From: Mycolicibacterium neoaurum VKM Ac-1815D
GTDB lineage: Bacteria; Actinomycetota; Actinomycetes; Mycobacteriales; Mycobacteriaceae
DNA length: 64,000 nt
Reading direction: 5' to 3'
Assembly: GCF_000317305.3 (NCBI RefSeq)
Contig: NC_023036.2
Coordinates: forward strand, 2,542,001-2,606,000
The translations under genes were made by a program, and so were the position numbers. The notes under the pieces were generated by a model, which saw only the letters and a program-made list of their open reading frames with translations, was not told where the DNA came from and ran no database searches. Shown one piece after another: positions 8,357 to 15,713 of the stretch. Within the stretch, counting starts at the first letter, position 1, and every line of letters begins with the position of its first letter.

Positions 8357-9961
8357 TCAGGCAGGGCAGAACGTGTCGGTCTCGGGCAGGGTGCCTGTTT
8401 CCAGATAACCGATCACCGGGGGCAGCGCGCACGGCGAGTAGACGCTGGCGCCGTGGCCGATGCCCTGGAAGATCACCCGCTTGCTGTTGGACCCGGCGTT
8501 GATGATGGTGGCGGCGACCGCGGCGACGCCCTCGTTGCCGATGACGGGATCGTTCTGCACACCGAGCAGCAGGGTGGGGATTTTCAGATCTTTGGGGTCC
8601 TCGGATGCCGAACCGCTGGGCCAGCTCAGGCAGTTCACCATGCGCAGCGCGCCGACGGTGCCGAACTGGGGGTAGGTGCGGTTCCAGGCGACGACGAGTT
8701 CGCGGACGCGGTCGGGGGTGGGCCGGTTGAGCGCATCGCTGCAACTGTTGACGAACTGGCCGTCGGTCTGGCGCAGATCCTCGGCCTGGGCGATCAGATC
8801 GGTCATGGCGCCGGTGTCACCGCCGCGGGCGGCGGCGATGGCACCGCCGAGCGCGTTGGTCGCGGCCACCCGGTCACCGCGCGGGAAGGCCAGCGCGGTG
8901 GTGATGGCGTCGGCGACCGCGGCCTCGGAGGCACCGTTGGGTCCACGTCCCTCGCGGGCGGCCTTGAGCAGCGCATCGACCGCGCCCTTGGGGTCCGGAC
9001 TCAGCGGGCAGTTGATGGCGGTGCACTGTGCGGCGAAGGCATCCAGCGCGGCCTGCTGGCCCTTGACCCGCTGCTCGGCGGCCGATTCGGCGCCGATCGC
9101 CAGCGGCAGGGGGGAGTCCAGCACCAGACGGGACACCTTCTCCGGGTGCGAGCCGGCGTAGGCCAGTGCGACCTGGGCACCGTTGCCGATCCCGAGCAGC
9201 GCAATCGTCGGCACGTCCCAGGTGCTGCGCAACCGCTCGATGTCCTCGGCGGCGTGGGCGTTGTCGTAGGCCGAGTCGCCGGGGGCGATGGTGTCGGTGC
9301 AGGTCGTGGTGGCGGTCTGGGCGATCGCGCTGAGTTTGGCCACCGGATCGTCACCGGTTTCGAACTGGGTCTGGTCGATCATCTCCTGGCGGTCGAACAG
9401 GTCGCGGCAGTCGATGGCCTTGGACAGACCCATGCCGCGGCGGTCGACCGCGACGATCGGGTTCGTCTTCAGGATGTCGGTTCCCGACCGGGACAGCCAG
9501 ACCGGCAGCTGGGTCGACGACGGGAGGTCGCTGCCGGTGGTGAACACCAGCGGCCCGGCGTCGGTCGGGGTGGCGGCGGTGCGGGCCCGGACCACACCGA
9601 TCGGGATCGTCCCGTTGGCACCCTTGATCGGATCGAGGTCGGCGTCGTAGGTCGCGCATTCGAGGGTCACACCGGACACCGGTGGCACGGCGGCATCACG
9701 GAACGTCTGCGCGGTGCAGTCCGACCAGTTCAATGCGCGGTCGTTATCGGCGCTCGGTGCCTCCCAGACCGGCGGTCCGGAGGCGGCGGGTGTGGTTTCC
9801 GGAGCGCCCTGCGGGCCGGCGCCCTCGTCGGTGGCGTACTGCGGGTTGGCGGCCAGCAGTGGCGCACACGAGGTCAGCAACACGGCGACCGCGGAAACAC
9901 CGAGTGCCCTCATCACCGGGCGGACTCCTCGAGCCGCCGCGCTCCTGCCCGCCGTAACCAT
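8357..9961 (-). CDS. Alpha/beta-hydrolase-fold lipoprotein (TAP-like), nucleophile Ser replaced
   Basis: This exported protein of about 534 residues resembles the tripeptidyl-aminopeptidase-like hydrolases of mycobacteria (Rv2672 by synteny). The lipobox 'VLLTSC' puts a lipidated Cys near residue 31. The hydrolase core shows 'PLVFTTG', 'VAVDRRGMGLSKAIDCRD', a late acid in 'GVQNDPVIGNEG' and the His in 'IGHGAS', plus a TAP-like C-terminal domain rich in Cys. The nucleophile elbow reads 'LLGIGNGAQVALAYAG', so the expected G-x-S-x-G Ser is Gly. Either the protein is a non-catalytic binder or another residue acts. ATG 9961 has TACTGT seven bases upstream (leaderless); ATG 9982 and ATG 9913 are alternatives. 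Confidence 0.85.
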   Translation of the reverse strand: MVTAGRSAAARGVRPVMRALGVSAVAVLLTSCAPLLAANPQYATDEGAGPQGAPETTPAASGPPVWEAPSADNDRALNWSDCTAQTFRDAAVPPVSGVTLECATYDADLDPIKGANGTIPIGVVRARTAATPTDAGPLVFTTGSDLPSSTQLPVWLSRSGTDILKTNPIVAVDRRGMGLSKAIDCRDLFDRQEMIDQTQFETGDDPVAKLSAIAQTATTTCTDTIAPGDSAYDNAHAAEDIERLRSTWDVPTIALLGIGNGAQVALAYAGSHPEKVSRLVLDSPLPLAIGAESAAEQRVKGQQAALDAFAAQCTAINCPLSPDPKGAVDALLKAAREGRGPNGASEAAVADAITTALAFPRGDRVAATNALGGAIAAARGGDTGAMTDLIAQAEDLRQTDGQFVNSCSDALNRPTPDRVRELVVAWNRTYPQFGTVGALRMVNCLSWPSGSASEDPKDLKIPTLLLGVQNDPVIGNEGVAAVAATIINAGSNSKRVIFQGIGHGASVYSPCALPPVIGYLETGTLPETDTFCPA

Positions 9962-9992
9962 GCCGACCACAGTAGCGATCACGCCCGCTGGA

Positions 9993-10763
9993 TCAGTGGC
10001 GGCTGTAGCGCGTGTACAGATAACCCTCGTCGTCGGTCAGCGTGTGTCGGCGGCGCATCCGGGTGATCGCCTCGTCATGGCCGTCGGTGATGCGCTTACC
10101 CGAACCGCCTACCAGGGTCGGTGCGATCGTCAGGCACAGTTCATCGAGCAATCCCGCGGAGATCAGCGCGCCGAGCAGGCTGGGGCCACCCTCGGTGAGC
10201 ACCCGCGGCAGGCCCAGCCCGGCCAGCGTGTCCAGTGTGGTGGCCAGGTCGACGGTCCCGGGGTCACCGGGGGCCGAGCAGTCGTACACCCGCGCCAGCC
10301 CGGCGAACTCGGCGCGCGCCTCCTCGGCGGACTCGTGGGTGGTCAGGATCAGTGGCGGTACCTCGGTCTGGGTGAACACCGGCAGGCTGTGGTCCAGCCG
10401 TGCGCTGCGGGTGACCATGGCGATGGGCGGCACCTCGGCCTGGCGGCGGGCGTTCCGCGCCTGGCGTTCGGCCGCGCCCAGCTGCGCACCGGAATAGCCT
10501 TCGACGCGCACCGTGCCCGCGCCGACGAGCACCACATCGGCGAGCTCGCGCAGCAGCCGGTAGAGCGCGCGGTCCCCGTCGCCGCCAAGGACGCCGGATT
10601 TCCCGTCGGCGGTCGCCGCTCCGTCGAGGCTGGTGATGAAGTTGGCCCGCACCCAGCAGGAATCGAGCTTCTCGGGGTAGGCGTACAGCTCGGAAAGCCC
10701 GGCGCCGGCGTCATCGACCGGGCCCAGCGTTGTGAAATCCGTCCCAGCGGCGCTATCCGACAT
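9993..10763 (-). CDS. RibD C-terminal-type (DHFR-like) reductase
   Basis: This 256-residue protein consists only of the NADPH-dependent pyrimidine-reductase domain of RibD, without the deaminase half. It has 'RANFITSLDGAATADGKSG' near the start, 'LADVVLVGAGTVRVEGYSG', 'VLTEGGPSLLGALISAGLLD' and 'LCLTIAPTLVGG'. The equivalent M. tuberculosis gene (Rv2671) is reported to act as an alternative dihydrofolate reductase and to affect antifolate susceptibility; I infer a similar role. The ATG at 10763 (MSDSAAG) aligns with the known start; ATG 10772 would add three residues. It is divergent from zapE with 35 bp between them. Folate versus flavin substrate cannot be decided from sequence. Confidence 0.85.
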   Translation of the reverse strand: MSDSAAGTDFTTLGPVDDAGAGLSELYAYPEKLDSCWVRANFITSLDGAATADGKSGVLGGDGDRALYRLLRELADVVLVGAGTVRVEGYSGAQLGAAERQARNARRQAEVPPIAMVTRSARLDHSLPVFTQTEVPPLILTTHESAEEARAEFAGLARVYDCSAPGDPGTVDLATTLDTLAGLGLPRVLTEGGPSLLGALISAGLLDELCLTIAPTLVGGSGKRITDGHDEAITRMRRRHTLTDDEGYLYTRYSRH

Positions 10764-10798
10764 GGGTTTCATTGCAGCACGTCGATAAGGTGCACGAC

Positions 10799-11836
10799 AT
10801 GCAAAGCGGCACCGGGGTCGATGGTTTGGTGGATCGGCACCCCAAGGTGACGCCGGAACAGCTGGTCGCGCGCCTGGTGCCACCGCCGACCTTCGCCGAT
10901 GTCAGCTTCGACACCTACCGTCCCGATCCCGCCGAGCCGTCGCAGGCCGCGGCGGTCGAGCGGTGCCGAGAGTTCTGCGAGCAGGCGCTGCAGCGGCGGG
11001 CCGGCAAGAAGAAGCTGTTCGGTAAGCGGGAGGTGCTGCCCGGGGTGGGGGTGTACCTCGACGGCGGGTTCGGTGTCGGCAAGACCCACCTGCTGGCCTC
11101 CACCTACTACGCCCTGACCAACGCCGACGTCGCGCCGACGGCATTCGCGACGTTCGGTGAGCTCACCCAGCTGGCCGGGGTGTTCGGTTTCACCGAGTGC
11201 ATCGAGCTGCTGAGCCAGTACATCGTGATCTGCATCGACGAGTTCGAGCTCGACGACCCTGGTAACACCACGTTGATCTCGCGGCTGCTCTCGGCACTCG
11301 TCGAGCGCGGGGTGTCGATCGCCGCCACCTCGAATACGTTGCCCGAACAGCTGGGTGAGGGCCGGTTCGCCGCACAGGATTTCCTGCGTGAGATCAACAC
11401 GCTGGCCGCGATCTTCACGACCGTGCGGGTCGAGGGTCCCGACTACCGGCACCGCGGTCTGCCGCCGGCGCCGGAGCCGCTGTCCGATGACGAGGTGCGT
11501 GCCCGCGCCACCGGCGTCGACGGCGCGACGCTCGACGATTTCGACGCGCTGTGTGCCCACTTGGCGACCATGCATCCCTCCCGCTATCACGCGTTGATCG
11601 ACGGGGTCCGGGAGGTGTTCATCACCGGGGTGCACCCGATCACCGACCAGAGTGTGGCGTTGCGGCTGGTGGCGCTGACCGACCGGCTCTACGACGCCGG
11701 CGTCCCGATCCTGGCCTCGGGGACCAAGCTCGACACGATCTTCAGTGACGAGATGGTGGCAGGGGGTTTCCGCAAGAAGTATCTGCGGGCCACCTCGCGG
11801 TTGTTGGCACTCACGGCGGCGGCGCAGTCGGGCTGA
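10799..11836 (+). CDS. zapE: AFG1-family ATPase (ZapE-like)
   Basis: This is an AAA+ ATPase of the AFG1/LACE1/ZapE family, 345 residues. It has a Walker A 'GGFGVGKTHLLAS' (about residues 83-95), a Walker B 'ICIDEFELDDPGNT' and a sensor region 'AATSNTLPEQLGEGRFA'. In E. coli ZapE associates with the divisome; the role in mycobacteria is not established. ATG 10799 is preferred because TAAGGT lies seven bases upstream, giving a leaderless mRNA; an in-frame ATG at 10772 would overlap the RibD-like gene start. The last 26 bp overlap the convergent GNAT gene. Matches Rv2670c by position. Confidence 0.88.
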   Translation: MQSGTGVDGLVDRHPKVTPEQLVARLVPPPTFADVSFDTYRPDPAEPSQAAAVERCREFCEQALQRRAGKKKLFGKREVLPGVGVYLDGGFGVGKTHLLASTYYALTNADVAPTAFATFGELTQLAGVFGFTECIELLSQYIVICIDEFELDDPGNTTLISRLLSALVERGVSIAATSNTLPEQLGEGRFAAQDFLREINTLAAIFTTVRVEGPDYRHRGLPPAPEPLSDDEVRARATGVDGATLDDFDALCAHLATMHPSRYHALIDGVREVFITGVHPITDQSVALRLVALTDRLYDAGVPILASGTKLDTIFSDEMVAGGFRKKYLRATSRLLALTAAAQSG

Positions 11837-12353
11837 GCCTTCGCACCATCACGTAGTCGTTCTCGATGTTGTTTCCCAGCTGGAACGTTTTGGTCCCGGC
11901 GACCTCGAATCCCGATTTCACGTAGAAGCGTTGGGCTCGGGCGTTGTCCTGGTTCACCCCGAGCCACACGCATGCTGCGCCGAGGTCGGTGCAGTGTCCC
12001 AGGGCATGTGACATCAGTGCGGCGGCGACGCCGCGGCCGTGGGCCTCGGGTGCGGTGTACATCTTGGACAGTTCGACGGTGGGCCGGAGCGCGACGGTGC
12101 GTTGCACGTCGGGGTCATCAGGCTCACCGCGAATCAGCATGGTGTAGCCGAGGATCCGTTGTTCGTCGCACGCGATGAGCACTGTGCGGTCCGGGTCGCG
12201 CAGATAATCCCGGAAGGCCTGTGGTGAGAGGTGGGTCGCGACGAACGTGGCCACATCGGCCGGGTCGGATTCGGGCGGGCAGGCCAGCGGGAACGTGGCG
12301 GCCGCGACCGCGGCCAGCTCGTCGACATCCGCGGCCGTGGCGGCCCGGATCAC
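11811..12353 (-). CDS. GNAT-family N-acetyltransferase
   Basis: This 180-residue GNAT acetyltransferase has an unknown substrate. The acetyl-CoA-binding motif A is 'LSKMYTAPEAHGRGVAAALM' (G-R-G-x-A). Preceding it are 'ILGYTMLIRGEPDD' and, after it, 'VWLGVNQDNARAQRFYVKSGF', a common motif B. The long upstream extension of the frame is not coding. The GTG at 12353 (VIRAATAADV) overlaps the TGA of the secreted-protein gene in a GTGA, and it begins exactly where the GNAT fold begins. It is translationally coupled to that upstream gene. Corresponds to Rv2669 by neighbourhood. Confidence 0.85.
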   Translation of the reverse strand: MIRAATAADVDELAAVAAATFPLACPPESDPADVATFVATHLSPQAFRDYLRDPDRTVLIACDEQRILGYTMLIRGEPDDPDVQRTVALRPTVELSKMYTAPEAHGRGVAAALMSHALGHCTDLGAACVWLGVNQDNARAQRFYVKSGFEVAGTKTFQLGNNIENDYVMVRRLSPTAPPP

Positions 12354-12874
12354 GGCAGGGGTGAGCCGGGCTGCCAGATGTTCCACTGCGCCAGATGGGT
12401 TCCGGTCTGCGGGTTGATCATCACCACGTTGGTGACCAGCGCGCGGTAGACGTCCCAGTAGACGCCGCCGGAGACGGTGGCCCCGGGCGGGGCGTTGAGC
12501 AGTGCCTTCTCCAAGGCATCGGGGGCATCGGTGTGCTTGGCGGCGTACGCGTCGGCGTACGGGGTGACACCGCTGAACGTCGTGGCGATCGACAGTTTGA
12601 ACGGGTTGGGTGCGGAGATGACGTGCACGGTGATGCCGGCGCGCCACGGGCCGCCCTGCGCCCGCCAGCGTGGCGAACCATTCCAGCCCCAGCCGGGCGG
12701 GACGGGCACCGGGAGTACGTCATGGACGGTGACGTCGGCGACGAAGTCGTCGTATTGGACGCGCAGCGTCTGTCCGAGGTCGCCGATCGGCGTCTCGGCC
12801 GCAGCGGCGGGCGGGGCGACACCGACCGCCACCAAGGTCATGGCGGCGACAAGGATCGACAACAAGCGCGACAT
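12350..12874 (-). CDS. Secreted Ala/Val-rich protein (Rv2668-like)
   Basis: This is an exported protein of 174 residues with no known activity. A clear Sec signal peptide (MSRLLSILVAAMTLVAVGVA, cleaved after 'APPAAAA') is followed by a beta-rich domain: 'LGQTLRVQYDDFVADVTVHD', 'WNGSPRWRAQGGPWRAGITV', and 'NPQTGTHLAQWNIWQPG' at the end. The single-domain beta pattern recalls MPT63/DUF1942 immunoglobulin-like secreted proteins, but I would not insist on it. ATG 12874 has a good ribosome site (AGAGAGGG) five bases upstream; ATG 12901 would put extra residues before the signal. It is coupled to the downstream GNAT gene. Confidence 0.82.
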   Translation of the reverse strand: MSRLLSILVAAMTLVAVGVAPPAAAAETPIGDLGQTLRVQYDDFVADVTVHDVLPVPVPPGWGWNGSPRWRAQGGPWRAGITVHVISAPNPFKLSIATTFSGVTPYADAYAAKHTDAPDALEKALLNAPPGATVSGGVYWDVYRALVTNVVMINPQTGTHLAQWNIWQPGSPLP

Positions 12875-12940
12875 ACAAACCCTCTCTTTGCTGCCTCGCA
12901 TGATGGCACATGCCCGGCGCCGGCTCGGAGGTTCGGCCGT

Positions 12941-13363
12941 TTAGGCCACCCAGGGTCCGTGTCCGCCGATGGATTCGATGCGGATCCGGGTCAGGAATCC
13001 GTCGGGGGCATCGGCGGGTGGGAAGTGCTCATCGGAGCCGAGCATGGCGACGGCCAGTTCCTTGAGGACGTCCAGGCCGCCTTCGACGACGCGTGCGGTG
13101 CCGGTGATCGACAGGTACTCGCGTTGCTGGCCGGGCGTGCTCGGAGCCAGGATGGTGGCGGTGACCCGGCCGTCGCGGCGGACGTTGCGCACCTTGCGAT
13201 AGGTGTCGCTCAGGTGGGCCGAGACGAGTTCGTCACCCTCGGGGGTGGATTGCAGCGCGACCCAGACGACGGTGGCCTGCGGGCTGCCGTCGGGGTTGAT
13301 GGTGACCAGCGTGGCGTCGGCGCCCGCACCGATGAGTTCCCGGGCGGCTGCGTTGAGTTCCAT
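12941..13363 (-). CDS. PPOX-class F420/flavin-binding oxidoreductase
   Basis: This is a small split-barrel flavoprotein (140 residues) of the pyridoxamine-phosphate-oxidase-like superfamily, many of which bind F420 in mycobacteria. Recognisable elements are 'GADATLVTINPDGSPQATVVWV' in two strands, 'DTYRKVRNVRRDGRVTATI' (cofactor phosphate region) and 'EYLSITGTARVVEGG'. The C-terminus 'TRIRIESIGGHGPWVA' fits the F420-dependent TIGR03618-type subgroup. The substrate is unknown. It starts at ATG 13363, nine bases past the clpC2 stop, so it may be read through from clpC2. Confidence 0.85.
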   Translation of the reverse strand: MELNAAARELIGAGADATLVTINPDGSPQATVVWVALQSTPEGDELVSAHLSDTYRKVRNVRRDGRVTATILAPSTPGQQREYLSITGTARVVEGGLDVLKELAVAMLGSDEHFPPADAPDGFLTRIRIESIGGHGPWVA

Positions 13364-13372
13364 GTCGCAGTT

Positions 13373-14083
13373 CTACAGTTCGTCGTCGGATTTCATTCCC
13401 GGCATCGCCGACAGCAGGTCGACCAGGGTGGCGGTGAGCCGATCCCTGTCGAGGCCCAGACCGTGCAGGGGGCCGTCGCCGGCCTCGGATTCCAACAGCG
13501 CCAGCAGCATGTGCTCGGTGCCGATGTAGTTGTGGCCCAGGCGAAGTGCCTCGCGGAAGGTCAGCTCCAGGACCTTCCTGGCGGCACCGTTGAAGGGCAC
13601 CAGGTCCAATGTCTGACCGGTGGCGGCCGGCAGGGTGATCGCCGCGCGCAACTGGTCGGGTTCGATGCCCTGGGCCCGTAGCAGGGCGATGGCCAGCGAG
13701 TCGGTGTCGACCAGCAGGCCCAGTATCAGGTGCTCGGGGGTGATCTCGGTGTTCTCGGCATCGCGGGCGGCGTTCTGGCTGAAGACGACCGCGGCGCGGG
13801 CTCGCGGGGTGAACCGTGCGAAACCCTCGTTGGGGTCGATGGTGTCGCCCTTGGGGACGAACCGTTTCTGGGCGGCCTGTTTGGTGACGCCCATGCTGGC
13901 GCCGATGTCGGTCCAGGAGGCTCCGGAGCGGCGGGCCTGGTCCACGAAGTGGCCGACGAGGTGGTCGGCGACCTCGCCGAGGTGTTCGGCGGCCAGCACG
14001 GCATCGGAGAGTTGTTCGAGGGCGTCGGTGTGGACGGACTTGATGGTGCGGATCAGGTCATCGAGGCTGACGGAAGTACTCAT
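13373..14083 (-). CDS. clpC2: ClpC2-like protein: N-terminal HTH plus Clp N domain
   Basis: This 236-residue protein lacks any AAA+ module. Residues 1-80 form a helical DNA-binding-like segment ('RRSGASWTDIGASMGVTKQA', a convincing helix-turn-helix). Residues 85-230 contain two Clp N repeats ('ARDAENTEITPEHLILGLL' and 'ALRLGHNYIGTEHMLLALLE') like those at the N-terminus of ClpC1. In M. tuberculosis ClpC2 (Rv2667) is reported to bind ClpC1-targeting natural products such as cyclomarin and to protect cells. The HTH and the palindromes over its own promoter suggest that it is its own repressor, relieved when the Clp N domain is occupied; that is inference. Start ATG 14083 is predicted leaderless. 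Confidence 0.9.
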   Translation of the reverse strand: MSTSVSLDDLIRTIKSVHTDALEQLSDAVLAAEHLGEVADHLVGHFVDQARRSGASWTDIGASMGVTKQAAQKRFVPKGDTIDPNEGFARFTPRARAAVVFSQNAARDAENTEITPEHLILGLLVDTDSLAIALLRAQGIEPDQLRAAITLPAATGQTLDLVPFNGAARKVLELTFREALRLGHNYIGTEHMLLALLESEAGDGPLHGLGLDRDRLTATLVDLLSAMPGMKSDDEL

Positions 14084-14085
14084 GC

Positions 14086-14130
14086 GACAACCGTAGGTTG
14101 ACGATGCACCGTCGTCAACCCTGGGTTGAC
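14086..14130 (-). promoter_or_regulatory. clpC2 promoter with paired palindromic operators
   Basis: On the minus strand TTGACG (14118-14113) and TACGGT (14095-14090) are separated by 17 bp, a near-ideal SigA promoter. The start ATG follows six bases later, so the mRNA should be leaderless. Two palindromes overlay it: GTCAACCCTGGGTTGAC at 14114-14130 covers the -35 box, and GACAACCGTAGGTTGAC at 14086-14102 covers the -10 box. Their centres are 28 bp apart. The halves between them also form an arm pair GTTGACGA/TCGTCAAC. This is the layout expected for an autorepressor. Confidence 0.8.
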
Positions 14131-14131
14131 G

Positions 14132-14608
14132 TTATGGCCGCGGGTAGCCCCGCCGCACCGTGCGATCGAGAATGCCCAGCGTCGCCCGCAAAGCGGATTC
14201 CGGGATCACCGGGAAGATGCCCGCCTCGCGCCACTTGTCATCGATGGCCGACCAGTCGTAGAACGATGTCACGACCGTCCCGTCGTCGGTGGGCTCCAGG
14301 CGGTAGCCGTAGACGTGGCCGATCTGCGGCTTGATCTGGCCGAGGATGGTCCAGGCGATCAGCCGGTCCTGCTCGTAGTCGACGATGTCGACAGTCACGT
14401 CGTACTTGCCCATCGGAAAGTCGTTGAGCGCCTCCCGATCCATGTGCACCACGAACCGGTCACCGACCTGTCGGGCCGGCTCGCCGCTCGCATCCTGCAA
14501 CATGCCGGAGGCGTCGATGGCCACGTGGCCGTGCGGGTCGGTCAGCACGGCGAAGATGTCGGAGGCCGGGGCGGCGATGGTGCGTTGGACTTCCATGCGG
14601 TCGCTCAC
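14132..14608 (-). CDS. SRPBCC (START-like) family protein
   Basis: This is a 158-residue single-domain protein of the START/Bet v1-like superfamily, which binds hydrophobic ligands in a helix-grip cavity. It begins with the family-typical 'VQRTIAAPASDIFAVLTDP', followed by 'ALNDFPMGKYDVTVDIVDYE' and 'YGYRLEPTDDGTVVTSFYDW', and ends with 'SALRATLGILDRTVRRGY'. No ligand can be predicted. ATG 14608 overlaps the stop of the upstream methyltransferase by 4 bp, so the two are translationally coupled. The 3' end lies 2 bp from the clpC2 operator. Confidence 0.85.
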   Translation of the reverse strand: MSDRMEVQRTIAAPASDIFAVLTDPHGHVAIDASGMLQDASGEPARQVGDRFVVHMDREALNDFPMGKYDVTVDIVDYEQDRLIAWTILGQIKPQIGHVYGYRLEPTDDGTVVTSFYDWSAIDDKWREAGIFPVIPESALRATLGILDRTVRRGYPRP

Positions 14609-15273
14609 GGGGAGACTCCTTGCTGGCGGATGGGTTTGCGGGCGATCAAATACCCCTGCGGTGTCGATTCGACACCGTCGTCGTCAGGGCCCCGGACCAG
14701 TTGGGCGTACACCGGGAGGCCGGCGGCGTCCAGCGACTCGGCGACCGATTCCGGGCGACGGCGTTCGAAGACCAGATTGACGTGTTCGCCGAAGGCCTCG
14801 GTCAGATGACGTGGTTGATCACCGACCTGAAAGGCCGCCAGCGCGACGCCGCCGGGAATCAACACGCGACGGAACTCGGCGAACACCCCGGCCAGGGCGT
14901 CGTCGGGCACGTGGATGATCGAATACCACGCGCACACCCCGCCGACGCTTTCGTCGGGCAACGGCAGCGCGGTCATCGAGCCGACGGTGAAATCGATACT
15001 CGGCCACACTCGGCGCGCATGGTCGATCATGTTGGGGGACAGGTCGATTCCCGACACCGCGGCGCCATACTCCCGCAGGATCGCGGTGGCCGCGCCGGTC
15101 CCGCAGCCGACGTCGACGACGGGCCACCCCGCCGGTACCGAATCGGCGAACGCCCGCAGCATCGCGCGGTCGACCGGTTTGTCGTCGAGGTGGCCGGCGA
15201 AGGCGTCGGCATAACCGGCGGCCGTGCGGTCATAGCCGGCCTGGGTGCGCTTCAAGAACGAGATGTCAACCAT
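14605..15273 (-). CDS. Class I SAM-dependent methyltransferase
   Basis: This 222-residue methyltransferase has the full class I core: motif I 'VVDVGCGTGAATAILREYG' (SAM-binding Gly-rich loop), 'VSGIDLSPNMIDHARR' (motif II acidic residue), 'FTVGSMTALPLPDESVGGV' (motif III) and 'EFRRVLIPGGVALAAFQ' (motif IV/V). The acceptor is unknown. The ATG at 15273 (MVDISFLKRTQ) matches homologue starts; the frame extends far upstream but that part would cover the promoter and the divergent small membrane gene. Coupled to the SRPBCC gene downstream. Confidence 0.85.
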   Translation of the reverse strand: MVDISFLKRTQAGYDRTAAGYADAFAGHLDDKPVDRAMLRAFADSVPAGWPVVDVGCGTGAATAILREYGAAVSGIDLSPNMIDHARRVWPSIDFTVGSMTALPLPDESVGGVCAWYSIIHVPDDALAGVFAEFRRVLIPGGVALAAFQVGDQPRHLTEAFGEHVNLVFERRRPESVAESLDAAGLPVYAQLVRGPDDDGVESTPQGYLIARKPIRQQGVSP

Positions 15274-15297
15274 CGCTGCCGAGGTTACTGTCACAGT

Positions 15298-15483
15298 ATG
15301 CGTATCGCGGTGTTGTGCATCGGAATCGTCCTGGCGGCCTTCGGCACCCTGTTCGCCCTGCAGGGTTTCGGCGCCGTCGGAGGCAGTCCGATGAGCAACA
15401 CCACCACCTGGTCGGTGCTCGGTCCGCTGATCGCGTTGATCGGGGTGGGCATCGCCGGTTATGCCTGGCGGCTCAAGCCGTGA
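15298..15483 (+). CDS. Small two-helix membrane protein
   Basis: This 61-residue protein is mostly two hydrophobic helices: 'AVLCIGIVLAAFGTLFAL' (about residues 4-21) and 'WSVLGPLIALIGVGIAGYAW' (about 38-57), joined by a short Gly/Ser-rich loop. It ends with positively charged RLKP, so both termini are probably cytoplasmic. The gene starts at ATG 15298, 25 bp from the divergent methyltransferase start, and its stop lies 49 bp before the DAHP-synthase leader. It has no recognisable function; similar small membrane proteins are common in mycobacteria. Confidence 0.65.
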   Translation: MRIAVLCIGIVLAAFGTLFALQGFGAVGGSPMSNTTTWSVLGPLIALIGVGIAGYAWRLKP

Positions 15484-15532
15484 CGTGCAGGCCGCTTTGG
15501 CCCGTGCGGGGCGGGCGTGTAACCTGGCCGAC

Positions 15533-15607
15533 GTGAACATCGGTGTATGCGCCGCCTATTGGCGCTTTATCAAGGCTCCGGGCGGAGCCGATAAAGCGTT
15601 GATCTAA
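15533..15607 (+). CDS. Leader peptide of the DAHP synthase gene (attenuator)
   Basis: This 24-codon reading frame (GTG to TAA) encodes 'AYWRFIK' in its middle, with Tyr, Trp and Phe codons packed within four positions (15557-15568). It precedes the gene for the first enzyme of aromatic amino-acid synthesis. TAACCT at 15520-15525 lies seven bases before the GTG, so the transcript is probably leaderless and translated at once. The second half of the frame forms the left and right arms of a strong hairpin. Such a peptide is the ribosome sensor of transcription attenuation. It is recognised from position, composition and RNA structure. Confidence 0.78.
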   Translation: MNIGVCAAYWRFIKAPGGADKALI

Positions 15608-15660
15608 CCGCGCATCCACCCGGAGCCCAGGCAGTGACCACCACGGTCGCTGCCTTTCGT
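15563..15660 (+). promoter_or_regulatory. Transcription attenuator between leader peptide and DAHP synthase
   Basis: Three pairings are visible. First, CGCTTTATC (15563-15571) pairs with GATAAAGCG (15590-15598), and inside it GGCTCC (15574-15579) pairs with GGAGCC (15584-15589). Second, GGCTCCGGG (15574-15582) can instead pair with CCCGGAGCC (15619-15627), which excludes the first. Third, GGCAGTGACC (15630-15639) pairs with GGTCGCTGCC (15645-15654) with one G-U pair, followed by TTTCGT, as in an intrinsic terminator. Ribosome stalling on the aromatic codons would mask the first arm and shift the balance. The exact switching order is inferred. Confidence 0.7.
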
Positions 15661-15713
15661 CATTACGAGGGCGCCGAAATCTCACGCAGGTGCCCGTAGC
15701 AGGAAGGCACCCC

